Source: CAYUMU01 sp964445985 (GTDB lineage: Bacteria; Planctomycetota; Planctomycetia; Pirellulales; S012-138). From it: a stretch of 55,417 nt of DNA. A program made the translations under genes and the position numbers. The notes under the pieces were generated by a model. It saw only the letters and a list, made by a program, of their open reading frames with translations. It was not told the origin of the DNA and did not search any database. The stretch covers positions 1-55,417 of the forward strand of contig CAYUMU010000041.1 of the NCBI GenBank assembly GCA_964445985.1. The letters run 5' to 3'. Positions 16,335 through 25,380 of the stretch are shown piece by piece (positions within the stretch are counted from its first letter, which is position 1; each line of letters opens with the position of its first letter).

Positions 16335-17255
16335 ATGCGGATCAAGCCTCTCTACCAAACGGACCTCGGCAAGGCGTACTGCGCTGACAGCTTGGAGTTG
16401 CTGCAGAAACTCCCGGAAACATCCGTGGACCTGGTGATTACGTCTCCGCCGTATGCACTGCACTTCAAGAAAGAGTACGGGAACGCCAGTCAGGAAGAGT
16501 ACGTGGGCTGGTTTCTGCCGTTCGCCCAGCAGATCAAGCGAATTCTAAAGCCCGAAGGCAGCTTCGTGCTCAACCTGGGCGGGGCGTGGCAACCCGGCTC
16601 TCCCACAAGGTCTCTCTATCACTTTCGCTTATTGTTGGCGCTATGCGACGAATGTGAATTCAATTTGTGCCAAGAGTTTTTCTGGTACAACCCAGCCAAG
16701 ATGCCGGCCCCGGCCGAATGGGTAAACGTCCGCCGGATGCGGGTTAAGGATTCCGTGGAATACATTTTTTGGCTCTCGCCATCCAAGTTCCCGCGCGCGA
16801 ATAATTCCAAGGTTCTTCAACCATACAGCAAGGATATGCAACGGCTGATTAAGCGTGGCATTAAGGACACTAAGCGGCCGTCAGGGCATAATATCAAGGG
16901 AACATTTGCCGCCGATAAAGGTGGTTCCATCCCGCCCAATCTGATTGAATGTGGGAACAACGAATCGAACAGCCGTTATATCAAGGAAAGCAAAGCCCAA
17001 GGCCGGAAAGTGCATCCCGCGAGGTTTCCGGCTGAACTCCCCCGGTTTTTCATGGAGTTTCTGACTGAGCCAGGGGATTTGGTTTTAGACCCGTTCGCTG
17101 GCTCCAACACCACGGGAGCCGTTGCCGAGCAACTGGGACGACGTTGGATAACGATCGAAAAAGATGCTGGTTATGCTGCCGATTCGGAGTTGAGATTCCA
17201 AGTACCGCAAGAGAACGGTGAAAGGCAGCAAGGATTGTTCAATTTCACCGCTTGA
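16335..17255 (+). CDS. Site-specific DNA methyltransferase (N4-cytosine/N6-adenine type)
   Basis: The 306-aa product methylates DNA using S-adenosylmethionine. The catalytic motif IV TSPPY is at residues 36-40, and the SAM-binding motif DPFAGSNTTG lies near the C-terminus, so the motif order is IV then I (beta-type arrangement). The SPPY form is the one common in N4-cytosine enzymes; DPPY and NPPY are commoner in N6-adenine enzymes, so m4C is favoured but not proven. It is the partner of the upstream endonuclease. A segment at about 165-230 (Lys/Arg/Asn-rich) probably holds target recognition. Its lower GC content matches the endonuclease gene. Confidence 0.92.
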   Translation: MRIKPLYQTDLGKAYCADSLELLQKLPETSVDLVITSPPYALHFKKEYGNASQEEYVGWFLPFAQQIKRILKPEGSFVLNLGGAWQPGSPTRSLYHFRLLLALCDECEFNLCQEFFWYNPAKMPAPAEWVNVRRMRVKDSVEYIFWLSPSKFPRANNSKVLQPYSKDMQRLIKRGIKDTKRPSGHNIKGTFAADKGGSIPPNLIECGNNESNSRYIKESKAQGRKVHPARFPAELPRFFMEFLTEPGDLVLDPFAGSNTTGAVAEQLGRRWITIEKDAGYAADSELRFQVPQENGERQQGLFNFTA

Positions 17256-17339
17256 AGGGGGGTATTGAGGTCCAACCGTTGTCCAGAGTCGATTCCGTGG
17301 CAATTAACGGTTTCAACCGCTTGCGGCAATTTGCTTCCG

Positions 17340-20300
17340 TCATACCACCGGCGTTTTCAATTCCACCGGGCTCGGTTGCATGTCACCCAGTTCGGCCGTG
17401 GGTGATAGTTCCACGGCGTCCCAGGTGAGCAATTCGCCCGGCTCGTCGCCCGTTTCGGCGTATTGCCCTAATTCGAACACATGTTCGCGGTAAGCGAGCA
17501 CGTCGAGCATGGCCAGGGTTTGAATGGTTCGCACCGTGATCAACTGCTCGCTGATGCGCGAGGGGTGGCGGAGCAGGTTGCCCAGCACCGTCTCGCCTTC
17601 GGTGGGCCCTCGGTCGCCGAATTGATCCCAGGCTTCGAGCGCCGTGCGGGCTCCATCGCGGTTAAGCACCACCGCTGTCCAGGCGGCGTCTTTGGCGCCG
17701 GACTCGGCCTCCGATTTCTCGGAGTGATGGTCGCGCCAGAATCGGCAAAACTTCCGCCACAGCCGCGGGCGAGGGAAATAACGGGGCGGCGCCAGGTGAT
17801 CGAGCTGGGCCAGCGAAAAGACTTCGGTGAGAATCTCGCGGGCCGACAGCAGACTGCGCGCCCGCCGGTAGTCGGCCAGGTAGGCGACGGTCGCCGCGCG
17901 ACGATGTTCCTTGGCGGCGAACGCATCCCCTGGCAAACCAACCGCCGCGGCCGCCCGACCCAGCAGTCCCTCCTCGAACAAACGTGTCAGGCGGCGCACA
18001 TCGGCTTCCACCCGGCGGCGTTCTTGACGCAGCGGCAGCACATCCTCGGGCTCGGCATCCAAAAACCGCAGATCGGCATCCAACTGGGGATCGAGCAACA
18101 CCCGCGTTTCGCCCGGCAAGCTCACGCCCAGAAACTCGGCATCCATCATCGCCCGCAGGCGAATCGCGGCCAAGACCACCGGCGAGCGCATCCGGCCGAT
18201 CTTGCGCACGGCGGTCACAAAGTCGGCCTCGGGCGAAACTTCGTTGCCGCTCCGGCGGTTCAGGTGGCGCACTTCACCGACCGCTTTGGAGATGAGCTTG
18301 AAGAACTTGCCCACGTACTGCGCGAATCGCCACAGCACGAACAGCGGCAAGAACAGGGCCCGGCCGCCCGAGAGCCAGTTCTCGTACACGGCATACATGT
18401 TGAGCATCCGCTGATCTTTGGGCAGTCGATGCAGCGGATAGGTACCGAACACGCGGCGGATCAATTGGCTGCGATCGCGCCGCAACCGGGCCAGCACCGC
18501 GGGTCCAAAACGCTGTTCGGCCTCGCGATCGCGGGCGGTGTCAAAATCCAAAAAATGCAGCGCCGTAAAAGCCGTGGTCACATACATCGTGGCACTTGCC
18601 ACGGCAACTTCGTCGGGGGCCACTTCGGCCGATTCGTTGCCGCTGGTTCTGAGCCAGGCTTCGTACCGCTGGCGTTCTTCGCCGGTTACCAGCGGCAATT
18701 CGTGCAGCGGCACCGCGTGCCGATTGTAGTCCACAATCAAACAAGCCACCGAGTGGGCAATCGATCGCGAAATAAAGTTGAACCACAAATAGGGTCCGCC
18801 CAGCAGCGATTTCTGCCGGTCGAGATCGAGCAGCGAGAGCTGTTTGCGCAGCTGGCGGGTTACGCGCGCGCTCAGGCTCAAGGCTTGTTCCACCGAAGGA
18901 TTCCCCAGCAGTTGGCTGGTGGTGCGGGTGTCGTTGTCGACATACAGCGCGCCGTCGAGCGAGTCGCGATAGAGCAACACCACGCGATCCAAAGCCTCGA
19001 AAGCGCCGCGCGTATCTTGCGACTCGGTGCCCAGCAGCGAAGCTTGAATTCGATCGCGAAACAGTTGCAAGCATTCGTCATTTTCGGCAGCGGTGAGCGA
19101 CGACCGCTGGAGCCGCCACTCGGGCTTGAGCACCCGGCGATGCAAGGCCTGGGCAGCCCGCTCCGTGTTGCGGCTGCGAATTTGTTCGGTGAGGTGCAGA
19201 AACTGGGCCTGCACGGCTCGTTCGTAAAACTCCGTGGCTTCGCGCGCCAGGCGTTTCAGGTACCAGCCCACGCCCAGCACCACAAAGCAAACGCCGCCCA
19301 GCAGCATCAGCGTGGGGCCGACCGTGCGGTTGAGGAAGTCGTAGATCGGTCGCAGCCCGTTGATGTAGCCGATGAGTTGTTCCACGATCAGAAAGATGCC
19401 GCCGAACAGCGCCAGGCGGTAGGCCGGCCGGAACGAGCTTTTCACCAGCATGGTGCCCACGCGATCGACAAATTGTGAAGGGCTAACGGTGCCATACAAG
19501 TCGGCAAACCACAGCCAGCGATCGTGGTGACGGCGCAAGCCAGCGGCCACGCTGCGGGCTGCCGCCGCGGCAACCTCGGTATCGCTCATGTGCGAGTTGA
19601 TCCGTGGCACGTAGGCCCGAATGACCGGCATCCAGCGAAACGGCGCCCGGGCCAAAATCCGCGCGATCCGCGCAATTCGCGAGGCCAGGTCTTCGCCGAG
19701 CGAATCTTCCACATCGGCAGGGCTGATCGCCGCCAATCGCCGCAGCATGGCTTCCGCGGGTATCTCGCGACCGGCGCCAGCCCGCAATTCCCGCTGCGGC
19801 GGACGCCGCGCTAGTCCCGCGGCCCGCGCTGCATGCCAGCCGCACAGGCGGACGAGCATGATCTCCGCTTGCGTGGCTTCATCGGACTGGGCGAGCAGCC
19901 GTTTCCACGATTCACGCAATTGCGCGCGAAGTCGCAGGGCTCGCGGCGCGGCGCTCTGAGCGTCGAGCCGGGCACGCGCGCGTTCGAATCGCGTGGGATA
20001 AAGAATCACGTTGCGATTGAGCAAGCGCCCGTACTGCCGCGCCAACCGATCAATGCCGCGGGTCATGAAACCCAGCACGCGAAAATATCGCGCAAAGCGA
20101 GCGATACGCGCCAGACGCACGGCCCGCACGCCGCGCGTGGTGTCGGCAAGCTGGGCCGAAAAAATCAGGCCCAATGGAATCGAGGGAACCAAGTCGATCA
20201 AGAAGTGCCGCAAAAACCAGCGAACTTTGCCCGGCGCCAGCGCCAACCGATAGAAGAACTCCCACAAAAATACCGCGCAGCAGGCCGCATCCACGATCTG

Positions 20301-21311
20301 CAGCCAGAGCACCGTGGTGGGGCTGAGATTCATCGTCATTTCGGCAACGAGCAACCCCAGCACCACAAAGATGAGCAGCACAATCAGGGTATCGAACCAG
20401 CCCACCAAGCGTTTGCCGAACTGTCGCTCCAATTTGTCTTGCAGCGCGCGTTCCTGGTATTCGCTTTGCAGCCGCCACAACTTGCGTTTGAGCCGTCGCC
20501 GCTGCCACCAGGGGAAATCGAGATGTTGCAAGAACCAGGAAAGATCGTCGGCCACCTGGCGAAGCTGCAAGGCCCCGCGGTGCGGCGGTAGGTCGTCGAT
20601 CGCGGCCAGCATGGTTTCGGCCCGATCGGTTAAGCGCTTCGTCCAGGCTTCAACTCGCGCCGCGGTAGGCGGATGGGCCGTGGCCTGTTCAAGAAATCGC
20701 TCCCGAAGGAGGCGGCGAACCGCTGCGAATCGCTCATGGATGGCATCGATATCGGCCGGATGGGCTTCGAGCTCGAATTCCAGCAGCGTGGTCCGCATCA
20801 GGCATTCGAAACAAGCGTCGCCATCCTCACTCTCGTTCGGTTCGCCCCCCTTCCCCGGCGGCCGATTATCGGCGCGGGCCGTGGCTTCTGTATCGGCGCC
20901 GCGCGTGCAGATGCAGTCGGCTTCGGTTTCCCAAGCCGTTACTTCGTCTTCGATCAAGAGGCGTGACAGGTCTTCGCTGGTGGAGACCGCCTCGCCTCCG
21001 CCCATGCCGGCGCAGAGGGTGTGCCACTCGGAGATCTCGGCCAACAGTGGATGGCCTTGCGACCCGCTGAGCTCGGGCCGCAATCGGGCCGCGGCCGACG
21101 TGATTTCGAGAAGCTGCCACTCCAGCCGCTGATAGGCTTCGGCCTTATCCGCGGGCAGTTGGCGCATGTCGGCCCTCAATAGCCGCAACTGTCGTTCCAA
21201 TTTGGCGATGCGCAGTTGAAGCTCGGCCTCGAGACCCGCTTCGCCCCGCTCGGCGAAAGCGGTGTCGCCCAGCGGTTCGTAGGGCTCGTCAACCTGGGAG
21301 GGCGTGTTCAT
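17340..21311 (-). CDS. Giant protein with a voltage-sensor-like domain and large cytoplasmic regions
   Basis: The product has 1323 residues from ATG 21311. A four-helix voltage-sensor-like domain lies at about 300-420: S1 from Trp305; S2 with FLWEFFYR; S3 with HFLIDLVPSIPLGLIF, like the S3 Asp of ion channels; and S4 with Arg393, 396, 399, 402, 405, 408 and 411, one every third residue. No S5-pore-S6 follows; the sequence goes straight into Arg-rich helical cytoplasmic sequence. Two more hydrophobic helices lie at about 628-655 and 663-686 without a selectivity-filter motif. Residues 1-290 are helical, with a coiled-coil-like part near 25-65. The 630-residue C-terminal region is helical and unrecognised. 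It resembles VSD-only proteins in architecture. Sensing of membrane voltage is inferred. Confidence 0.8.
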   Translation of the reverse strand: MNTPSQVDEPYEPLGDTAFAERGEAGLEAELQLRIAKLERQLRLLRADMRQLPADKAEAYQRLEWQLLEITSAAARLRPELSGSQGHPLLAEISEWHTLCAGMGGGEAVSTSEDLSRLLIEDEVTAWETEADCICTRGADTEATARADNRPPGKGGEPNESEDGDACFECLMRTTLLEFELEAHPADIDAIHERFAAVRRLLRERFLEQATAHPPTAARVEAWTKRLTDRAETMLAAIDDLPPHRGALQLRQVADDLSWFLQHLDFPWWQRRRLKRKLWRLQSEYQERALQDKLERQFGKRLVGWFDTLIVLLIFVVLGLLVAEMTMNLSPTTVLWLQIVDAACCAVFLWEFFYRLALAPGKVRWFLRHFLIDLVPSIPLGLIFSAQLADTTRGVRAVRLARIARFARYFRVLGFMTRGIDRLARQYGRLLNRNVILYPTRFERARARLDAQSAAPRALRLRAQLRESWKRLLAQSDEATQAEIMLVRLCGWHAARAAGLARRPPQRELRAGAGREIPAEAMLRRLAAISPADVEDSLGEDLASRIARIARILARAPFRWMPVIRAYVPRINSHMSDTEVAAAAARSVAAGLRRHHDRWLWFADLYGTVSPSQFVDRVGTMLVKSSFRPAYRLALFGGIFLIVEQLIGYINGLRPIYDFLNRTVGPTLMLLGGVCFVVLGVGWYLKRLAREATEFYERAVQAQFLHLTEQIRSRNTERAAQALHRRVLKPEWRLQRSSLTAAENDECLQLFRDRIQASLLGTESQDTRGAFEALDRVVLLYRDSLDGALYVDNDTRTTSQLLGNPSVEQALSLSARVTRQLRKQLSLLDLDRQKSLLGGPYLWFNFISRSIAHSVACLIVDYNRHAVPLHELPLVTGEERQRYEAWLRTSGNESAEVAPDEVAVASATMYVTTAFTALHFLDFDTARDREAEQRFGPAVLARLRRDRSQLIRRVFGTYPLHRLPKDQRMLNMYAVYENWLSGGRALFLPLFVLWRFAQYVGKFFKLISKAVGEVRHLNRRSGNEVSPEADFVTAVRKIGRMRSPVVLAAIRLRAMMDAEFLGVSLPGETRVLLDPQLDADLRFLDAEPEDVLPLRQERRRVEADVRRLTRLFEEGLLGRAAAAVGLPGDAFAAKEHRRAATVAYLADYRRARSLLSAREILTEVFSLAQLDHLAPPRYFPRPRLWRKFCRFWRDHHSEKSEAESGAKDAAWTAVVLNRDGARTALEAWDQFGDRGPTEGETVLGNLLRHPSRISEQLITVRTIQTLAMLDVLAYREHVFELGQYAETGDEPGELLTWDAVELSPTAELGDMQPSPVELKTPVV

Positions 21312-21765
21312 ATAGCCGAGAGAACGGGGGGACCATTCCGCGAGTAAGTAAACAGTAAAAAGAACCAACAGGGGGCAATTCGACGCGTACTCCTCCCCAT
21401 TAGCGGAAAAGCCTGCTGGGGGGGGAGGCGTACTGGCCGTCACTGTAAGCCGCGGGGCTGCCGGGGCAAATAGTAGATAATGGAGGGCAGCACCGCCAAC
21501 GACGGCCCAAGTTGGAGGTTCGTTCCCCCGAATGGATGACTCCCGCGGTCGCCCGCGGCGGATCGCTGCCGAAGGTTCCCCCGCCGCGTCACAGTCCAAC
21601 GGGGGAATTCTTTCGATGCCAGTTTCCCCCCGCCCCGTTGGCTGAGGGTATAATCGCCGCCGGGAGCAGTTCTTGCTTTGCCGAAGGTCCATCCCGCCTG
21701 GCAAGCCCCTGCTCACAGCGATCTCAATTTAATTCCCCGCCGTTCGTAGACGTGAGGCCCCCCCA
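21312..21765. other. Divergent intergenic region with a possible -10 box
   Basis: TATAAT at 21649-21654 points toward the lactonase gene, with no good -35 hexamer 17 bases upstream. Nothing else is recognisable in these 454 bases. Confidence 0.35.
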
Positions 21766-22965
21766 ATGTTGCAGGCGCATCGGTTTTGTTTTGGTTGGCT
21801 AGGATTGGCTGCCTGGTTCGGGTGGGGAGTCGCCCTGCTGGGAACGGTCGCCAACGCCGCGGATCAAGCGACGGCAAAATCGTCTCCTGACCAGTGGCTG
21901 GTTTACGTGGGCACCTATACCAAGCCGGGCGCGCCTGGCATTTTTGGTTTCGCCCTCGACGCAAAAACGGGAGCGCTCACGCCGCTTTCCGAGACCGACG
22001 CTGGCTCCAACCCCACGTTCCTGGCCGTGCACCCCAGCGGCAATTACCTGTATGCCGCCAACGAAACCGGCAATACCAAACAAAAAATCGCCGGCGAAGT
22101 TTCGGCCTATGCCGTGGATCGCAAGTCGGGCGCGCTGACCCCGCTCAATCGGGCCTCGGCGGTCGGCGCAGGGCCCTGCCACATTGTGATGGATGCCGGG
22201 GGCCAGCACGTGCTCCTGGCCAATTATGGCGGAGGCAGCGTGGCCGCCGTCGCCGTGGACGCCCAGGGTCGCCTGGGCGAAAGCACGGCCTTCATTCAAC
22301 ACGAGGGAGCGAGCGTGAATCCCCGGCGGCAGCAAGAACCGCACGCCCACTCCATCAATCTCGACAAGGCCAATCGTTTGGCCTTCGCCGCCGACTTGGG
22401 CTTGGACAAGGTGCTGATTTACCAGTTCGACGCCAAAACCGGAACGCTTACGCCCCACGATCCGCCGGCAGCCGAGGTGGCCCCCGGCGCTGGCCCTCGC
22501 CACTTTGCCTTTCACCCCAGCGGCAAGTTCGCCTACGTGATCAATGAGCTGAATTCCACGGTCACGGCATTTCAGTACGATGCCAAAGCAGGCAAGCTCA
22601 CCGAGTTGCAAACCCTCTCCTCCTTGCCGAGCGATTTCACCGGCAACAACAGCACCGCCGAAGTTCAAGTTCACCCCAGCGGCAAGTTCCTGTACGGCTC
22701 GAACCGCGGCCACGACAGCATCGCCATCTTCCAGATTGGCAAAGACGGCAAGCTGACCGCGTCCGGCCATCAGGCCTCCGGTGGCAAATCCCCGCGAAAC
22801 TTTGGCATCGACCCCAGCGGAAAATTCTTGCTGGCAGCCAACCAGGGCACCAACAACCTGTTCGTGTTTCGGATCGATCCCAAAACAGGCGGACTGCAAC
22901 AGGTGGGCGACGAAGTCGCCATTCCCGCCCCGGTCTGCGTGAAATTCATCGCTCGTGAGCAATGA
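21766..22965 (+). CDS. Secreted lactonase family beta-propeller (6-phosphogluconolactonase-like)
   Basis: The 399-aa product has a signal peptide (about 1-32) and a seven-bladed beta-propeller of the YbhE/lactonase family. Repeated blade motifs include VYVGTYTKPGAPGIFGF, FLAVHPSGNYLYAANE, HPSGKFLYGSNRGHDSIAIF and DPSGKFLLAANQGTNNL. Cytoplasmic members hydrolyse 6-phosphogluconolactone in the pentose phosphate pathway; this one is exported, so another lactone or a non-enzymatic role is likely. Planctomycetes have many such secreted copies. The ruvX gene begins 36 bases after its stop on the same strand. Confidence 0.9.
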   Translation: MLQAHRFCFGWLGLAAWFGWGVALLGTVANAADQATAKSSPDQWLVYVGTYTKPGAPGIFGFALDAKTGALTPLSETDAGSNPTFLAVHPSGNYLYAANETGNTKQKIAGEVSAYAVDRKSGALTPLNRASAVGAGPCHIVMDAGGQHVLLANYGGGSVAAVAVDAQGRLGESTAFIQHEGASVNPRRQQEPHAHSINLDKANRLAFAADLGLDKVLIYQFDAKTGTLTPHDPPAAEVAPGAGPRHFAFHPSGKFAYVINELNSTVTAFQYDAKAGKLTELQTLSSLPSDFTGNNSTAEVQVHPSGKFLYGSNRGHDSIAIFQIGKDGKLTASGHQASGGKSPRNFGIDPSGKFLLAANQGTNNLFVFRIDPKTGGLQQVGDEVAIPAPVCVKFIAREQ

Positions 22966-23001
22966 TCGTGAGCATTGCCTTAAAACCTGAGGATCGCGGT
23001 T

Positions 23002-23565
23002 ATGGTTGAGCCGCCGGGAGTGGTGGCCGCCGTGGACTTCGGCACCGTGCGAATCGGCGTGGCCATCAGCGATGACCAGCGGCGGTTCGCATTGCCGCTT
23101 GAAAACCACGAGCGCAAAACTCCCGAGCGCGATGCCGCCTGGTTCCGCGCCTTGGTGGCCGAACGCAGAGTGAACTTGTTTGTGGTGGGCCTGCCCGTTC
23201 ATTTGGACGGGCGGGAAAGCCAGAAATCTCGCGAAGCCCGCCGGTTTGGCCACTGGCTGGCGGCCGAAACCGGCGTGCCAACCACGTTCTTTGATGAGCG
23301 TTTCACCTCGCAAGAAGCCGAGCGAATGCTGCAAGAAGCCGGCCTCACCAGCCAGCGGCGAAAAGCCCGGCGTGACATGTTGGCGGCGCAAATTCTGTTG
23401 TCGGCCTTCCTCGAAGCCGGCGCGGTGGGTAACGACGCCCCCGGCGGCATTGCCGACACTGCCGCCGCGCCAGACGATGCCGTGAAAACCGACGCCGTGA
23501 AAGCCGACCCCAAGGCGCCGCCGCTGGGGTCAGGTCCGACAGGGCATGCTGGAACCGGTCGATGA
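23002..23565 (+). CDS. ruvX: Holliday junction resolvase-like / pre-16S rRNA nuclease
   Basis: The YqgF/RuvX family has an RNase H-like fold and is linked to 16S rRNA 5' end maturation and to junction resolution. Family motifs are VDFGTVRIGVAISD with Asp12, VVGLPVHLDGRES, FFDERFTSQEAERML and the terminal RRDMLAAQILLSAFL. The 187-aa product has a 45-residue Ala/Asp/Pro-rich extension not needed for the fold. The stop overlaps the comF start (ATGA), so the two genes are co-translated. Confidence 0.92.
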   Translation: MVEPPGVVAAVDFGTVRIGVAISDDQRRFALPLENHERKTPERDAAWFRALVAERRVNLFVVGLPVHLDGRESQKSREARRFGHWLAAETGVPTTFFDERFTSQEAERMLQEAGLTSQRRKARRDMLAAQILLSAFLEAGAVGNDAPGGIADTAAAPDDAVKTDAVKADPKAPPLGSGPTGHAGTGR

Positions 23566-24386
23566 ATTCCGAACCAGAAGCGGCGCCGGCAATCGTCGAT
23601 GGGCCGCCCGTTAAGAGACGGCGCCGGCCTTGGGGCTTCGGCTGGGCCGCCACCACCATCGAGCTGCTGTTGCCGCCGCGCTGCTCATTTTGCTCGGCCG
23701 ATCTGGCGGAGATCCCATCGTCGTCGACCGGCACTCCCTTGGCAGCCAAGGCGGGCCTGGTCTGCCGGCTTTGTCCTGCCTGTCTTCGCGGTTTATTCCC
23801 GCCCCCGCTGCCGTCTTGCCCTAAATGTGGGATACCGCGAACCGCCGCTGAGTGTCGCGAATGTGCCGTGGGCAACTTCAACTTTACGCAACTTGCCCAC
23901 GCCGGCCTGTACCAGGGCGACCTCCGCGCGGCCGTGCTCAAAACCAAGCATAGCCAGCACGAACACCTGGCCCGCGCGCTCACCGAACAGCTTTGGTTGC
24001 GTTCCGCGCCCGGCTTGCAAGCGTTTCAGCCCGACGTGGTGGCGCCGATTCCCATGCACTGGCGTCGGCGGTTCTTGCGGGGAGCCAACGCGTCGGAAAC
24101 CATCGCGGCCTGCCTCGGCCGGCAATTGGGCGTGCCCTGTTATCCCCTCCTCCGGCAAATCCGCCCCTCCGCGCCGCAGCATCACTTGTCGCGGCGGGCA
24201 AGAAAGGAAAACATGCGGGGCGTGTTCGCCCTCCGTCGCGGCTACCGCTGCCAGGGCGCGCGGGTGTTGCTGGTCGACGACGTCGTGACAACCGGCGCCA
24301 CGGTCGACGAAGCCTCGCGCGTGCTGCTCAAGCAGGGCGCCATCGAAGTGGCCGTGGCAGCCCTGGCGCGAGCACAGGGGCATTAG
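23562..24386 (+). CDS. ComF family phosphoribosyltransferase-like protein
   Basis: The 274-aa product has an N-terminal zinc-finger-like region with CxxC pairs (CSFC, CRLC/CPAC, CPKC, CREC at about residues 41-105). A C-terminal phosphoribosyltransferase domain follows, with the PRPP-binding motif VLLVDDVVTTGAT near 235. ComF proteins take part in natural transformation in some bacteria; in others the role is unknown. The gene overlaps ruvX by 4 bases. No other competence gene is in the window. Confidence 0.88.
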   Translation: MNSEPEAAPAIVDGPPVKRRRRPWGFGWAATTIELLLPPRCSFCSADLAEIPSSSTGTPLAAKAGLVCRLCPACLRGLFPPPLPSCPKCGIPRTAAECRECAVGNFNFTQLAHAGLYQGDLRAAVLKTKHSQHEHLARALTEQLWLRSAPGLQAFQPDVVAPIPMHWRRRFLRGANASETIAACLGRQLGVPCYPLLRQIRPSAPQHHLSRRARKENMRGVFALRRGYRCQGARVLLVDDVVTTGATVDEASRVLLKQGAIEVAVAALARAQGH

Positions 24387-24533
24387 TCGCGCGTGCGCGG
24401 CAACTGCCCCCCCGATCTTGCCCTCGGCCCAGGCAGCCCAGCCCAGGCTTCCACTTGCAGCCGGAACGAAGGTTTGGGAAGCTCAACCGCAGTTGGGGAG
24501 CACTTTTGCCGGCAAGCTAACGCTTTCGCTGTC

Positions 24534-24561
24534 TTGCGTAGTCGGAAGCTTCTGCTATACT
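24534..24561 (+). promoter_or_regulatory. rpmB promoter with extended -10
   Basis: TTGCGT (24534-24539), 16-nt spacer, TGC then TATACT (24556-24561). The TG-n extended -10 compensates for the moderate -35. Transcription would start about 40 bases before the rpmB ATG. Confidence 0.6.
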
Positions 24562-24607
24562 TCGACTTTTGACGACATTTTGGACGAATTTGGACGGGAA
24601 GCCTCCC

Positions 24608-24889
24608 ATGGCGCGAGCTTGTGAAGTCTGTGGCAAAAAGGTCCAGATGGGGAACTCCATCACCACGCGCGGTAAAGCCAAGTATCTTGGCGGCGTGGGC
24701 ACGAAGGTCACCGGTATCACCCGGCGGCAATTCAAACCCAACCTGCAAAGTGTGCGGGTCACCACCGACGCCGGTTCCAACAAGCGCATGAAAATCTGCA
24801 CGCAGTGCCTGCGCAGCGGCGCGGTGAAGCGCGTGGTTCGCACCGCCCCCTTCCGTTTGCCCACCGAAGCCATCAAGGGCAGCAAGTAA
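24608..24889 (+). CDS. rpmB: 50S ribosomal protein L28
   Basis: The 93-aa product has the L28 signature: MARACEVCGKKVQMGNSI, then RKF-type basic segment ITRRQFKPNLQSVRV, and the CxxC pairs Cys5/Cys8 and the later KICTQCLRSG. The four cysteines make it a zinc-binding (C+) L28. The start at 24608 gives the standard N-terminus; a longer in-frame start at 24569 lacks support. It has its own promoter. Convergent or downstream neighbours are not ribosomal. Confidence 0.95.
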   Translation: MARACEVCGKKVQMGNSITTRGKAKYLGGVGTKVTGITRRQFKPNLQSVRVTTDAGSNKRMKICTQCLRSGAVKRVVRTAPFRLPTEAIKGSK

Positions 24890-25089
24890 CTCGCCCGCCT
24901 GGCTTTCGTATCGTGTTCGCACCGCCGCTTTTCAGCTCACTTGGGAATGCGGCCCGCGCCGGCATGGACGTCGTTCGGTGAGGACGCTTGTTTCACTGCA
25001 TTGGAAGCGTTGAAGCTTCGCGCGCTTTTCCGCTGGGCGAGTCGTTCCTCCCTTCTTGGCTGGCGTATCCGCTGGGAGTACCCCGTTCG

Positions 25090-25377
25090 ATGATCACCCG
25101 CGATGATGTTCTCAAGGTGTCGTTGCTGGCCCGGCTGCAGCTTAACGACGCAGAACTGGACGCCATGGCGGCCCAATTGGCTCGAATCGTGGGTTACGTG
25201 GACCAACTGCAAGCCGTGCCGACCGCAGGCGTGGAACCGCTGGCGCACCCGTTCGAACTGACCGACGTTTTCCGCGCCGACGAGTTGCGGCCATCGCTTC
25301 CCCGGCAGCAAGCCTTGGCGGCCGCCCCGCGAACCGATGGCGAGTTTTTCTTGGTGCCCGCCGTGCTCGGGGAATAG
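25090..25377 (+). CDS. gatC: Asp-tRNA(Asn)/Glu-tRNA(Gln) amidotransferase subunit C
   Basis: The 95-aa product is the small subunit that stabilises GatA in the GatCAB transamidation complex. Family features are VLKVSLLARLQLNDAELDAM, IVGYVDQLQAV, GVEPLAHPFEL and DVFRADELRPSLPRQQAL. The start is ATG 25090. The gatA start follows after 3 bases, so they form an operon. gatB is not in the window. Confidence 0.93.
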   Translation: MITRDDVLKVSLLARLQLNDAELDAMAAQLARIVGYVDQLQAVPTAGVEPLAHPFELTDVFRADELRPSLPRQQALAAAPRTDGEFFLVPAVLGE

Positions 25378-25380
25378 TTC

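Noticed and set aside
17481..19478. A 665-codon open frame on the plus strand opposite the voltage-sensor gene
   Set aside because: It is a shadow produced by GC-rich codon bias: the product is His/Gln/Arg-rich without domains, while the minus strand encodes clear membrane helices and an Arg ladder.
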